From Craspedostauros australis (lineage: Eukaryota > Bacillariophyta > Bacillariophyceae > Mastogloiales > Achnanthaceae): a DNA stretch of 64,000 nucleotides. Of the stretch, positions 43,001 to 54,761 are shown piece after piece (the stretch's first letter is position 1; every line of letters begins with the position of its first letter). The stretch lies in contig JAMXDE010000010.1 in NCBI GenBank assembly GCA_026770025.1, forward strand, positions 1,178,001 through 1,242,000, written 5' to 3'. A model generated the notes under the pieces. That model saw only the letters and a program-made list of their open reading frames with translations, was not told the origin of the DNA and ran no database searches. A program made the position numbers and the translations under genes.

Positions 43001-46000
43001 CGTCCTTGCACGCAGCGCGGGCAATGCCAGTCACCCTGCGGGATATCTTCCAACGGTGGATCCAGTCTCTGGACATTGAAGTTGCCTTCGCAGCCATCAC
43101 AGAGAAGGACGGTGGACTCGAGATCGCTTTCGTGCGGCTCGACGCACAGGTCATCATCCAGTTGATCCATCTGCACTCGCGAGGAGTCCGGCGCGAGTAC
43201 CCAATCCAGCAGAAGACGTTCGAAGATTCGAACCATCTCACCACCTGCGCTGATGATCATCGGACCGGCATTGGCGTACGTGTGGCAGTTGGCTTCGATG
43301 AGACGTATGTTGCGGCCAAATTCCAGCACCACATTTTCCACGAAACGGTGCTTCTCATCCTCAGAGTCGAACAGCTCGGCTTCCTTCGCTGCCTTCTTGA
43401 GCTGGACGCCGACCTCGCGCATGCACATGGGTCTCAGCAACATGTCGTAGTAGCCCGGATTGCTCTGCGGGTCCACGGGGTAGATGAACGGTTCGGCTGC
43501 CACTGTCTGGCACAACGATCGCAGCACGGCCATGCAACGGCGAATAAGTTCGGGCGCGGTTGGGATGTCCTCGCAAAAATCGTCGTACTCGGTGGACTTT
43601 CCGATTTTCTTGGGTCCCGCGTCCTTGGGGTCTACATCGGGCTTCGTGACATCCATTGCATCGTCAGGTTTGTCGTCGTCGTCGTCGTCGTCGGTGGCTG
43701 ACGTACTCTCCTTTGATTCCGATTCTGATTTTCCCTTCTCGTCGCCAGTGTTTTCAGCTTTCATTTCCTTCTTCTCCGTGCCTGGCTCTGTCTCCGTAGT
43801 ATCCATGTTCTTCTTCTTCTTCTTGTCCTTTCCTTTCGCTTTTTCTGCGGTATAGTCCTCGATGTCAGCGCTGCCGCCATTAGCGGTCTCCGTCACGTCC
43901 TCCATCTTCACATCTCCATCCTTGTCTTTGTTCGCCGATTTGCTATCATCCTTCTTCTCTTCCCCATTGATCTCGCCTTCCTTGCTCTTGGCTTCGTCGC
44001 TGTTCTTCTTCCCATTGCCTGACTTGTGCTGCTGATCCGCTTCGTCGTCATCGTCGTCGTCATCGTCGATGTCCTCGCCTGCCTCCCTGAGCTCCTGTCG
44101 CTTCATCTCTGCTTTCAGCTTCAGCGCGTCGGCCATGTAGTTTTCACGGACGCGCTTGAACTCCTTGAATGACCTGCCCGTGAGGACAAGGGACTGCAAC
44201 TGTCCCATCCGGTACCTGTGATGACCCTTGGGCGAATCGACTTCGATCTCTTCGTTGGGGGATGTCTTGGCATTGTCCAGATCGATGACCGAACCGATCG
44301 TCTTTCTGGAATAGACCTCGCCAGTGGCATTGTCGAGCAGCTTGAGTATCCGTGCTTTCGATGACTTCGCAACGGATGCTTCGGAACCGCTCGCTCCTTC
44401 CAACGACTTCAGTATGTTCTTGACTTCTTTGATGTAAGCAGCGTTTTTTTCGCTGGAGTCGCTGAGGTCGCTGACTTGTTGAAGTCTCTGTAACGACGAC
44501 TTCAGCAGTCGTTTCAGAGCAGCAGTGCTTCTGCCGATTTTTGGAAGCCTGGCATGGTGCAGGTAGAACGTCCAATCGCATGGATTGCACGACGGAGCCG
44601 AAGGCGTGCGAAGCACCACGGTGATGGCCATGTTGTATGATTTGTTGTCCCCGTTCTCAGCCGTGCAAGCACCGCCGTCCCCTGGCTTCTTTGGTCCTTC
44701 TCTTGCTTCTGCTTCTGTTTCCGCTGCTGTTTGTTTCGCTTTCTTGGCTTGCTCCTTCGCGTCTTCCTTCGCTGCTTCTTTTTGCTTGTCGTTTGCAGCA
44801 TCTTTTTGTTCCTTGTCTTCCTTATCATCGATGTTTTTGTGCTTCTCTTGCAGCTGATGTTGTTGCTCTTCCCCGAGTGCCTGCCGGAGGACGGCGACCG
44901 AGAATTCTTCGACCCTTCGTATTCTTCGCGCCTCCTTGGAATTGGGATGGCCCGCACTTCTGTACCCACGTAGCAAATGCGCCTGCTCCTGCCTGGTGTA
45001 GCCCAGCTCTCCGAGGGCATCGGCAAGGAAGGCGAGGCGCGCAATCTCCTGCCATGTGTTCTCGTCAACAGGAAGTAGCATCTCGGCCTGAGATGGCTTG
45101 TCTTGCGTATCCTCTTCTTCTTCCTCCTCCGCATCATCCTCGTCCCCTTCCTTCTTCTTGGCTCCATCGACTTCGTTGAAAAATGCCGCGCCAAATTCTT
45201 TTTGCAATGCCGGACTGAGAGCGATGAGGCTGGCAAAGAGCGTCCTCGTCACTCCCGACGCGAGCGGTCTGCACAAAGCGACGGCAAGATCTGTTGCGCA
45301 TGAAATTGCCTTCGTCTTGGACATTGCCGACGACTTGTCATCAACACCGCTGAGGACGTCCAGCATGGACTGGAGGGAATCGAGGCTGGGCAACGCGGAG
45401 ATGTATTCACGTTCCTTGAAGAAGTTCCCGAACGTCGTGATGAGATCCCAAATTCGTAAGATGTCCTCGTTGTAAGTCTTGGAGAGTGGCGGTAGATCCC
45501 CAGCGAAGGATGGACCTCGTGACTTGATCTTCAATTCAGATGTGTTGTAGCCAGCCATGAGCTCTGCGGACTTTCGCCGTCGATTGAATTCCTTGGAGAG
45601 ACTCTTTGCCAGCAGCGCCACGACCTTCTCACGTTGGAAACACGCCTCGCGAAACAGACGTTCATCGACTTGCACCTTGAGCCTGTGCATGCGCTCCTCA
45701 GCTCGTGCTCGCTTCTTCTGATCCTCTTCCTCCATGCGCTGCCGCTTGCGTTCGTCGCGCTCGTTTTCTCGTCGTTTGCGCTTTAGTTCGCGTTCGCGTT
45801 CTTGGTCCGCCTTCGCCTTGGCCTCCTTGATGGCCTTGAGCTGACGTTCACGCTCCCGTTCCTGCTTCAGCTTGGCCTCGTGGATGAAGGTGCGATTGAC
45901 TGCCGCTGCGCCACTTATCCTCGCGGCCTGGAACACGTACGTTCCGCAATACTCGCTACCAGGGAGACCTTCCACAAGCGCATCCACATCCTCGTGGAAA

Positions 46001-48199
46001 AACGTGTCGTTGCGTTCCAGCAGATCGGTCGCAGCAACAACCTTCCTCTTGTTGCCCGTGCTTCCCATCTTCGTTTTCTCCTTGCGAACAGCAATCCCCA
46101 GCCATGTGGTTTGGTGTGATCTACTGACATCCGAATCGATGAATGGGTTGCACAGGTACGGGCTGACGAGGCTTTGTCGTTTCGCCGCAAGGCCTAACGT
46201 CACTTCCCGACCCGCACACTCGAGCTCACGAAGCTCGGCTTTCAGTTTCTCCACCTGCTCTCTCAGTGCCTTCTCCTTGGACGCGTCAGAACCATTCTCT
46301 CCCTTTCCGGCATCTCCCGAACCATCCTCCGTTGACTTGACGGATGAATTGTCGTCTGCTTGGAAGGACTTTCGGCGGCCACGTTCGCGGTTCAAGTGGA
46401 ATGCATCCACCTTGTCCTTGGCATCGGCAAGGCTTTGGGCTCGCGACGCTTGCAAAGCATCCATGGCCATTGACACCATGACATCGTCCACGAGTCCCAG
46501 ATACAGGAGCATGTTGCTCCACGCCTGTATGGGCGTGCCGCCAATCACGGACGTCACCTTCTTGCCATTTAGCTGCTGTAATCGGACGCTGCCGTGTTCA
46601 TCCGTCTCATCCCCGGCGCCTATCGCGACACGCATGCATGGGGTTGAACGAAACGCAAGGTGGGGTCCGACATTTTCCAGCAGGGTAAGGCATGGCAAAG
46701 CATGGTAGATCACAGCAGAGAAGGGAGGCGTTAGTTGCGCTTATGCGTGCAGGTGCACAAAGTGCATACGTGGATGCGAAATAGGAGCAGGCTGGCGGAG
46801 CACGCGTGGCGAATGAAAATAGCGCATTTCAAAGGGAAGCAACCAAGCAAGCAGAAATGATATCGATGCGGAACAAATGCAAGATGCTACAGCACAGGAG
46901 TATCATACTCGAAGCAGTATGTGCGGATATGGTACAAGCACGCAGAATAGTAAACTCACCTGGCATTACCAAGCTGATGTCCGGATCGGGCAAAGTCGCT
47001 TGCTCTTGCGATCCGTCGTCGTACTGGATGACGATCTGCATGGATTTGGCAGTGGCGCTGCTGCTCTTTTTCTTGTCGCTGTCGGAAGTTTTGAGGATGG
47101 AGACGATCGCGCCATAAAAGTATTGATCCTTCTCGAATCGCGTCTTGACTCTCATTCCGACAGTTGGCAGTCGCTTCGATGGTTTGCTGGATGATGCTGC
47201 TGCTGATGATGACGACGACGTTGGTGTGGGAGCCAGCGCGACGGTGTCCACGGTTCCCGCGGTCATGATGGGTGATGAATCCACGAAGGGATTGTACGGG
47301 AATTCCACGCTATCCTCGCTGGCGTCCACGCCAGGTCCCCACATGATTCGGAAGATCGGACCGGTCGGTATGTTCGGTGCCTTGTCCCCGAATATCGTCT
47401 TGTTGGACTGGCTGATGCGGGTGCCGTCCAGGATGGTGCATCGCACCTTGATGTTGCGGCCATGCGCCGGACAGAATTCTATCCGGTCGCAGGAAAAGCC
47501 GACGGGGTAAAGCGCGTTGGAGGTTGAGAACTTGGCTTTATCGTCTGGCTCTAGCTGCAGCTGTCCCATGGATCGCACTTTGAAGGTGTCTTTGATGTTG
47601 AGCGGTAGGCGAGTCACCTTTTGCGTGAGTGCCTGCCGCGCTTTGACAGCGGATTCCACACGACCCTTCGACACGCGGATGAAGTGCATGTCTGTCCCGC
47701 TTGAAGTGGCTGAGGCCGGCTTTGGCTTCTTTTTGACAGCCTTTTTCTTCGCCTTGAATGTGCTGCTGCCTGATTTTGAAGATGATGATGAGGAAGCCGC
47801 GGATGATTTGGACACAGTTCCGTTGGACCGTGGCATATCAGCTTTGGCGGACGCCGTTTTCTTCGACTTTTTGGCAGGTCCGGATTTGGAGGATGACGCA
47901 ACTGAATTGGCCATTGCGTCGTCCTCGTCCTCGTCATCAATCGCTTCCGCAACACTGACAACATCTTCTGCATCGTCGTCGTCGTCGTCGTCGCCGGTAC
48001 TGTCTATTCCGCCTATGCTGTGACCATTGGCAATTTCAATATCATCATCCTCATCCCCGTCGTCGTCCACCACAGTGGCCACGACGTCGGCAATATCAGC
48101 AACGTCTGCTTCGCTCATCGCACTGTCGTCGGCGTCAGAATCCATCGGTTCCGAAACGACCTCCATGATATCACCATCGTCTCCTGCGATACTGGGCAT
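40063..48199 (-). CDS. 2,598-residue chromatin reader: FYRN, Tudor-like, DDT, bromodomain, PHD and chromo-barrel
   Basis: Exon 1 is 48199-46960 and exon 2 is 46619-40063, with a 340-bp intron (donor GTGAGT, acceptor ATAG) that keeps the frame. Domains in order: acidic N-terminus; FYRN (ALYPVGFSCDRIEF, about 215-280); Tudor-like (VGMRVKTRFEKDQYFYGAIVS, about 345-412); a GGTPIQAW block resembling FYRC (about 440); coiled coil (about 650-720); DDT-like (EDILRIWDLITTFGNFF, about 805); WHIM-like (about 935); bromodomain-like (about 1435-1555, with YPVDPQSNPGYYDMLLRPM and NCHTYANAG); PHD finger (VLLCDGCEGNFN...GDWHCPRC, about 1585-1620); a second WHIM-like block (GRDALDRSYWKF, about 2210); chromo-barrel (YRVRYEGWSSRFDEWV, about 2400). 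This is a reader/scaffold of a chromatin-remodelling or histone-modifying complex, and it lacks a visible enzyme domain. Confidence 0.85.
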
Positions 48200-50108
48200 T
48201 ATGTGTATGCGGCGTGTAGTATATTCAATGCAGCGCAGTGCAGTGCAGTGCAGTCCTCTCTGCGATCAACCAGACAGACTGGAACGGATGCCTTGGATTT
48301 CAGTTGTGCGAATGTACAGTATGGATGACACCTTTCGTTCCAAGTTCCAAAATTGTATTAGATAATATGTAGAAGCACAGAGTATGGTCGCGGAGCGGCA
48401 GGATAGGAATGGAGATCGTATTGGGTGCGGGTGAGCAAAGTGTTTGATTGGCGAGTCGGACAGGGGGGCGATAGAACGGAACGAGCGGACTTGCATGCTT
48501 AATCTGGTAGAGTAGAGCAATTCCTAGGCGGTCCATGCGGTTTCACAATACAGTCCCATCATGATGTGGTTTCGGATTCAGATTGCTGCTGGATATAGGC
48601 TGAGACCACCCAATAGGGATAGGTATGCGCTTATATCCATTAAATGATGAGATGGAGGAAGAAGATGCGGCGGCGGAAAGTTTAGGGTGGACTCTACTCT
48701 GCGGATTGTGTGTAGAGCGGTCGTACCACAGAGTATATAGCATGGTAGAATAACAAAAACGGGTTCATTCATTTTGCTTGCGCGCGGACTACGGTTCATC
48801 GTCGTCGCAGCCCACTTGTGATTGTGGATAATGAGGAGAACCTACCGTGGTTGTTTGGAGTGTGGACCTTATCGCGCGGCGCTTACTTGCTGGGTAGTTG
48901 GATCAGGTGTTGTTCTGGTTGTTCGCTATGGCGTTGTGTCGTGTCGTCTTCAATGCCCGATGGATTGTTTGCCTACTTGCATTCCCGCTGTATCGCATGC
49001 ACGAGTATCACAGACGACTGCGGGTTCCTTCGTGCAACGCAGAGTGTGTACCTGTGGGAGGAGTACGAATGGTAAAATGTGACCGTGCCAATGCAGTGCC
49101 TTGGTGCTCGCAGAATCATCCGATGGGCTTCACGCTGAGGATTGGTAGAGCAATGGTGGCAATGGTGTTGCGGTCGCTGCCGTTGGAACGGGTGTTGGCT
49201 GGTCGCTTTTGGATTTTGCGGGACGCTGTCTGAACCGCGCGGAAATTGATGGAAGTTGCCGCTTCTGCTGTCGCTGTCCCCGCCATCCGGCGGCTGCGAT
49301 TGGAAGGCAGATCGAGGATGGTGGCGTCGACGTCAACCACGACAACCGCAGCAACAGCCACGGGAACAACAACAACCACCGCAACAACCACCACAACAAC
49401 AACAACCACCACAACAACCACAACAAACAGCACACACAGAGGTGGTCCCATGATCAAACAGGTTCGACTCGTCAAAAGGAGAAGAACCTCAATCTCGCAC
49501 CAACCAGCACCAACCAGCACCAACCACCTCCTGCAGACGCACACAGACACACACAGAGACAGAGATAACACCACTGGGTGACCGTTGCAACGAGGCGATA
49601 CGGATTTCAGGCAATTTTAGGGTGATTTATCTCAGTATCTACCTACGGCGTATCACCTCACGGACAGCTTTATACCTCCAATGCGCGAAATTGAAACCGT
49701 CATTGGATTTTGCTTGACCCTAGCTGCTCGAAACGGATTCAATTGGACGTCATTCCGATGTTCGCTTTAGTCGTTTTGGTCAAAACGGTCGAAGATCCCT
49801 TTTGTTGCTCGCATGAATCACAACCAGCCAACCACAACCACTCCTCACTTTTCTGTGCCGGTTTGGGGCATCACCAACCAACCTTCTTCTCCCTCTCCCT
49901 GGCTCTCTGTCCGCACGGAGCATCTCCAACTCCCCAGCATCGTCCCTTCGGCATTGATCCAGGAGCAATCGTGCGGAGAGAAGCAGGTGGTGCTTGCACA
50001 TCAGATCAGATCAGAGCCAAGGACAGCAGAATACGAGTAGAGTCCTACAAGTACGCTCCACTCGCAAGCCGAAGACATACCATACTCTCAAGAGAGCAGA
50101 GGAGTACG
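48200..50108. other. Divergent intergenic region with CAA/CAG-like microsatellite
   Basis: The promoter region of the chromatin gene and of PRPF6. A (CAA)n/(ACC)n-rich low-complexity stretch lies at about 49335-49430. It creates a polyvaline frame on the minus strand that I do not accept as a gene. Nothing else is recognised in 1.9 kb. Confidence 0.5.
49335..49430 (+). repeat. Imperfect CAA/ACC trinucleotide tract
   Basis: Interrupted runs of CAACAA and ACCACC units upstream of PRPF6. Confidence 0.85.
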
Positions 50109-53015
50109 ATGTCATTCCGAGGCACAGGCAAGCGACCGCCCAAGGGGTACGTCCCCGGCTTGGGCCGTGGCGCGGCAGGGTTCACGACGCAATCCGATCT
50201 TGGAAGCATGATGCCAGCGGCGGGTGCCGCGGGCGGCTCGCAAGGTGGCAGCCGTGCGGCCGAGGCCAGGGCCGCCAAGATGCAAGCGCAGAAGATGCAG
50301 AATCAGGGACCTGCTGGCGCCGCGCCCAAGGGATACGTGGCAGGTGCTGGTCGCGGTGCCAGCTCCTTCGGAGGTGGTGGAATCGAAGCCCTCAACAGCG
50401 TGCAGCAACGTCGTGCGGCCGGCGATAATCGGGACAGCGCTCCAGCGGCCACGACGGTGACGAGCGCCGCGCCGGGACAGTACGACGATGACGACAACGA
50501 AGCCGACATGGTGTGGGCGGCCGTCGATGAACGAATGAGCAAGAAGAGGAAGCGTCAGCAGGAGGCCGGTGCCACGAGCAGCGAGGACGCTGGGAAGGAT
50601 GCCAGAGCGAAGATCGGCGCCCAGTTCCGAGAGCTCAAGGAAGGCCTGTCGAGCGTCACCGAAGATCAGTGGGCCAGCATCCCGGACGTCGGCGATTACA
50701 GCCTGCGGTACAAGCAGAAGCAAAAGGAGGACGTCTTCACGCCTCTCAGCGATACCATCCTGGAGCAGCGCTCCAGCATCAATCTCGACGCTTCGTCCGG
50801 CGCCCTCAAGTCGGTCTCGTCCACCGCAGCCGCCTCCGAGGCCGTTACCAACATGTCCGGTTTGGGTGCGGCGCGTGAGACGGTGCTGGGAATGAGCCTC
50901 GATAAGATGTCAGATACCATGGGCGGCCAGACCGTCGTGGATCCGCAGGGGTACCTCACCAGCCTCTCTAGCTCCAAAATCGCCAGCACGGCGGAGGTCG
51001 GCGACATCAACAAGGCCAGGCTGTTGCTCAAGTCCGTGCGTGACACAAATCCAAAGCATGCACCGGGTTGGATCGCATCGGCGCGTGTCGAGGAGGCTGC
51101 CGGGAAGACGCTGCAGGCGAGGAAGGTCATACAGCAGGGTTGCAACGTGTGTCCCGACAGCGAGGATGTGTGGCTGGAGGCCGCGCGATTGCATCCGCAG
51201 GAGGTGGCAAAGTCCATCCTCGCCACAGGAGCGCGCAGAATCCCAACTTCCGTCAAGATCTTCCTCAAGGCTGCCGATCTGGAAAGCAACGAGACGTCCA
51301 AGAAGGCCGTGTTACGCAAGGCGCTGGAGGCCAATCCAACCTCCATCACGCTGTGGAAAGCAGCCATCGATCTTGAGGATGCCGAGAATGCCAAAATATT
51401 GCTGTCGGTTGCCGTCGACAAGGTGCCCCATTCCGTCGAGATGTGGTTGGCGCTCGCCCGTCTCGAAAGCTACGAGAACGCGCGCAAGGTGCTCAACAAG
51501 GCACGCCGTGCCTTGCCTGGCGATCGAGCAGTTTGGATCGCCGCGGCCAAGCTCGAGGAATCTCAGAATCACAACGACATGGTCGACAAGGTGGTGGACA
51601 GAGCCATGCAGTCCCTTGCCAAGCGTGACACTGTGGTCACCAGGGCGCAGTGGCTGCAAGAAGCAGAGGCGGCGGAGTCGTCGGGCGCACCCATCACGAG
51701 CGGTGCTATCGTCAAGCATTCCATCGGCATGGGCGTGGAAGAGGAAGATCGTTTCCGCACGTGGGCCGACGATGCCAAGGCGTCGCTGTCGCGCGGGGCG
51801 ATCGTCACGGCTCGGGCCATCCTGACGCACGCGCTGAGCATACTGCCACGCAAGCATTCGCTGTGGATGCAGGCCGTCGATCTGGAACGTAAGCACGGCA
51901 CGGCGGAGACCCTCGATGACATCCTGGCAGCCGCCAGCGAACGATTGCCAAGCATCGAGATCTTCTGGCTGCTGCGCGCCAAGGAGCAATGGGTCAACGG
52001 CAACGTCGACAAGGCGAGAGATATTCTGACGAAGGCCTTCGCCGTCAATCCCAATTCTGAGTCTGTCTGGCTCGCGGCCGCCAAGCTGGAGTGGGAGACC
52101 GGCGAGACAGAACGCGCCAGGGTGCTGCTATCCCGTGCCAGAGATCACGCGCCAACCAACCGCGTGTACATGAAGTCTGCCCTGTTGGAACGCGAGAACA
52201 AGAAATTCAAGGCCGCGCTGAAGCTCATCCATCAGGGGATCTCGGAGTATCCCAAATTCCCGAAGCTCTACATGATGGGTGCGCAGATCTGGTCGGAGGA
52301 CATGCCCAAGGACAAGAAGAGCCTGGAGCATGCCCGCAAGATACTCGAGGTCGGCCTGCAGGAATGTCCCAAGAATCATGTTCTGTGGATCCTGACCAGC
52401 AAACTGGAAGCAAAGGCGCACACGTTCGATTCCCGCAACAATGGCAGCAGCAAGGCCGGAACGAGCGTCACCAAGGCACGGTCGTTGCTGGAGCTCGCTC
52501 GATTGAAGAATTCCAAGGTCCCCGAGCTGTGGTTGGAGGCCGTCCGATTGGAACGGCGCACCGGCAATTCGAAGCTCGCCGAATCCGTCATGGCACGAGC
52601 CCTGCAGGAGTGCCCCAAGGCAGGAATCCTCCTGGCCGAGAACATCGCCATGGCACCGCGCGTGGAGCAGAAATCCAAATCCGTCGACGCCATCAAACGC
52701 AGCCCCGAGGATCCGCTCGTCATCACGGCCGTGGCGTCGCTGTTCGTCACGGAACGCAAGTACTCCAAGGCGCGCAAGTGGTTCGAACGTGCCGTGACGC
52801 TCAATCCCGACCTCGGAGATGCCTGGGCGCGGTACTACAACTTCGAGCGCGACAACGGCAGCGACGATCAGGTTGAGGCAGTGAAGACGCGATGTGCTGC
52901 GGCGGAACCCAAGCACGGTGAGGTCTGGGCGAGCACTATGAAGCAGATGAAGAACCGACAGAAATCCATGGCGGAAGGTTTGGAGCTCGTGGCCAAGACC
53001 ATGCGGGAAGCGTGA
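50109..53015 (+). CDS. PRPF6: Pre-mRNA-processing factor 6 (U5 snRNP, PRPF6/Prp6)
   Basis: A single exon of 968 residues (human PRPF6 has 941). ATG 50109 is chosen because the product then begins with the PRP1 N-terminal domain (KRPPKGYVPGLGRGAAGF, again GYVAGAGRGASSF near residue 80). The remainder is a long array of HAT/TPR repeats, for example AKILLSVAVDKVPHSVEMWLAL, ARDILTKAFAVNPNSESVWLA and KARKWFERAVTLNPDLGDAWA. PRPF6 bridges U5 and U4/U6 snRNPs in the tri-snRNP in the nucleus. The frame stays open upstream to 49710 but has no protein pattern there. It ends in TGA. Confidence 0.95.
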   Translation: MSFRGTGKRPPKGYVPGLGRGAAGFTTQSDLGSMMPAAGAAGGSQGGSRAAEARAAKMQAQKMQNQGPAGAAPKGYVAGAGRGASSFGGGGIEALNSVQQRRAAGDNRDSAPAATTVTSAAPGQYDDDDNEADMVWAAVDERMSKKRKRQQEAGATSSEDAGKDARAKIGAQFRELKEGLSSVTEDQWASIPDVGDYSLRYKQKQKEDVFTPLSDTILEQRSSINLDASSGALKSVSSTAAASEAVTNMSGLGAARETVLGMSLDKMSDTMGGQTVVDPQGYLTSLSSSKIASTAEVGDINKARLLLKSVRDTNPKHAPGWIASARVEEAAGKTLQARKVIQQGCNVCPDSEDVWLEAARLHPQEVAKSILATGARRIPTSVKIFLKAADLESNETSKKAVLRKALEANPTSITLWKAAIDLEDAENAKILLSVAVDKVPHSVEMWLALARLESYENARKVLNKARRALPGDRAVWIAAAKLEESQNHNDMVDKVVDRAMQSLAKRDTVVTRAQWLQEAEAAESSGAPITSGAIVKHSIGMGVEEEDRFRTWADDAKASLSRGAIVTARAILTHALSILPRKHSLWMQAVDLERKHGTAETLDDILAAASERLPSIEIFWLLRAKEQWVNGNVDKARDILTKAFAVNPNSESVWLAAAKLEWETGETERARVLLSRARDHAPTNRVYMKSALLERENKKFKAALKLIHQGISEYPKFPKLYMMGAQIWSEDMPKDKKSLEHARKILEVGLQECPKNHVLWILTSKLEAKAHTFDSRNNGSSKAGTSVTKARSLLELARLKNSKVPELWLEAVRLERRTGNSKLAESVMARALQECPKAGILLAENIAMAPRVEQKSKSVDAIKRSPEDPLVITAVASLFVTERKYSKARKWFERAVTLNPDLGDAWARYYNFERDNGSDDQVEAVKTRCAAAEPKHGEVWASTMKQMKNRQKSMAEGLELVAKTMREA

Positions 53016-53312
53016 TGTGTGTTGTATGTGGGCTTGGTGCGGATAAAGGCGCACAAGACCAGCATTGTTGTGGAACATTCTGCTCGTACGTACTCTAGCA
53101 CACTTTTTCTAGAATTTACAGCGTGACCATGGCACATGTGTGGAGCATTTGCACAAGGATCCGCACGGATCGCAGCACGAGTACGTAAGATGGCACTCCC
53201 ATCTAGTATACTCGTACCAGGACTGTTCCACGAGCATGCTAAAGCGCAACACCCTAATCTGAAGATGCTGTACTATCCACTCGTTCCATGAAGGCTTGCA
53301 GACCTGCATTCT

Positions 53313-54761
53313 TCAAGCCACCGACACCTTGGATCCCAACGGTAGTCGCGTCGAAGTCTGCTGAGCGGTCCTGCTGTCAATGTCATTGTCCTTCAACGTC
53401 TGCATCTCCGTGCTGGAGGCATCGTCCATTGATTCGGAATTACCGTCCTCCAGCTTCTTGCGACGTTGCTTGATGTCTTCCCATTCCACGCGCAGGAGGT
53501 TCCATATGGCACGGCGAAAGACCTCGAGGAATTGCGTGGTGAGGAGGAAGTTGTTGTGTTGGTTGACGAAAATGCCGGCGTACTTGAGCAACCAGCTGAA
53601 TCGCAGGACCGTGTCGGAACACAGGATGAGCAAGGACAGCATGAAGCCGAACCGCAGGCGCGGGCGCATGAGGACCTGCTGCCATGAAGGCGCCGTCACG
53701 GCGGGCGAGTCCAGTGGCAGCGCACCTCCCGTGCAGGCCACCTGGACCAAGGCCGTGGGGCTTTGCAGCATGCCCCAATCCATGACGATGTCCCAGTACA
53801 AAGCGTAGGAGGCGTTGACGACAAGGAGGATGATGAGGTAGTTGTTGAGGGTGTTTGCGCGAGCCGGATCCAAGGTCTGCTGGTAGGCCGAGAAGCAGAT
53901 GGGGAAGATGCTGGTGCAGTACTTCCACGTGTTGGCAAGGTGCTGGTACCGCTTGGGATCGTTCTTTATCCGACCGACTGTGAACATGATGAGGCATTGC
54001 CGCGCCCGGATGCAGTAGGGAATTGCTGCGAACGCGGACGGGATGAGGATGTTGTGTGCCGCTGGCGGAACCGGATCCGGGTAATGAGATGCCATGTGAA
54101 TGAGCATGCCCCAATCGAAGAAGACCTTGGAGAGGGAGCACATGCCATCAGCGTAGAATACATCGATGAAGGGGATGGGACGCGGTCCCTTGGGATCGGA
54201 GGAAAAGCAGGAGCAGCGCGGGTTGACGAGCTCGTACGAGCGCCTGAGGACGACCATGGCCGCTCGGCGAAGCCAACGGTTGGCCGGCACCGGCAGGATG
54301 ATGTAGACGAGCACGACGGCGTAGAATGTGAAGACGGCGCCGATCGATCCACGTCCGAACCGGTCAATCCAGATGTTGGTCGTGACGTGCAGGATGAAGA
54401 GCAGGAGCGCCGAGAAGAGGATGAGCCTCTTCCACGTGATGGCTCCCCACGATCGTTCATCTTGCGCTGCCTCGGCCGCAGGGAACTCGTCATCGTCGTC
54501 ATCTGCGACCTCCTTGTCCGACCCTGAACCGGTGGTGGAATGTTCCATCCTTTGCAGCAGCTGCTGCTTGAGCTCCTGCTTCTCCTTCATGAGGTCGTAG
54601 TTGAGCACGTAGCAGTAGTTGATCCTGAAGAGGCGGAAGAAGAAGATGTTCATCCCCCAAAGGCCGATGCTGACGATGAGCACCGTCGGCGATCTCAGCA
54701 TCGCCTGGGCTGGGCCCCGGCCCTCCCCGAATATCGGCCCGACCTCCTGCGTGGAAGACAT
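53313..54761 (-). CDS. EXS-domain membrane protein (ERD1/XPR1/SYG1 family)
   Basis: A single exon of 482 residues from ATG 54761. The first membrane helix (PTVLIVSIGLWGMNIFFFRLF) is followed by NYCYVLN and several more helices, including LILFSALLLFILHVTTNIW and IGAVFTFYAVVLVYIILPV. The EXS region contains IPFIDVFYADGMCSLSKVFFDWGML, then HLANTWKYCTSIFP, NASYALYWDIVMDWGML and VFRRAIWNLLRVEWE, all hallmarks of the family. There is no N-terminal SPX domain, so it resembles Golgi Erd1-type proteins rather than the XPR1/PHO1 phosphate exporters. A role in Golgi phosphate recycling or protein retention is inferred from Erd1. An acidic cytosolic loop (DDDDDEF) lies near residue 90. Confidence 0.88.
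   Translation of the reverse strand: MSSTQEVGPIFGEGRGPAQAMLRSPTVLIVSIGLWGMNIFFFRLFRINYCYVLNYDLMKEKQELKQQLLQRMEHSTTGSGSDKEVADDDDDEFPAAEAAQDERSWGAITWKRLILFSALLLFILHVTTNIWIDRFGRGSIGAVFTFYAVVLVYIILPVPANRWLRRAAMVVLRRSYELVNPRCSCFSSDPKGPRPIPFIDVFYADGMCSLSKVFFDWGMLIHMASHYPDPVPPAAHNILIPSAFAAIPYCIRARQCLIMFTVGRIKNDPKRYQHLANTWKYCTSIFPICFSAYQQTLDPARANTLNNYLIILLVVNASYALYWDIVMDWGMLQSPTALVQVACTGGALPLDSPAVTAPSWQQVLMRPRLRFGFMLSLLILCSDTVLRFSWLLKYAGIFVNQHNNFLLTTQFLEVFRRAIWNLLRVEWEDIKQRRKKLEDGNSESMDDASSTEMQTLKDNDIDSRTAQQTSTRLPLGSKVSVA

Noticed and set aside
46620..46713. N-terminus of the large chromatin frame as a separate start
   Set aside because: It begins with GTG only, and splicing to 46960 gives a continuous FYRN-Tudor-DDT protein.
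49116..49574. Minus-strand frame with polyvaline
   Set aside because: Produced by the CAA/ACC trinucleotide tract; no start or domain supports it.
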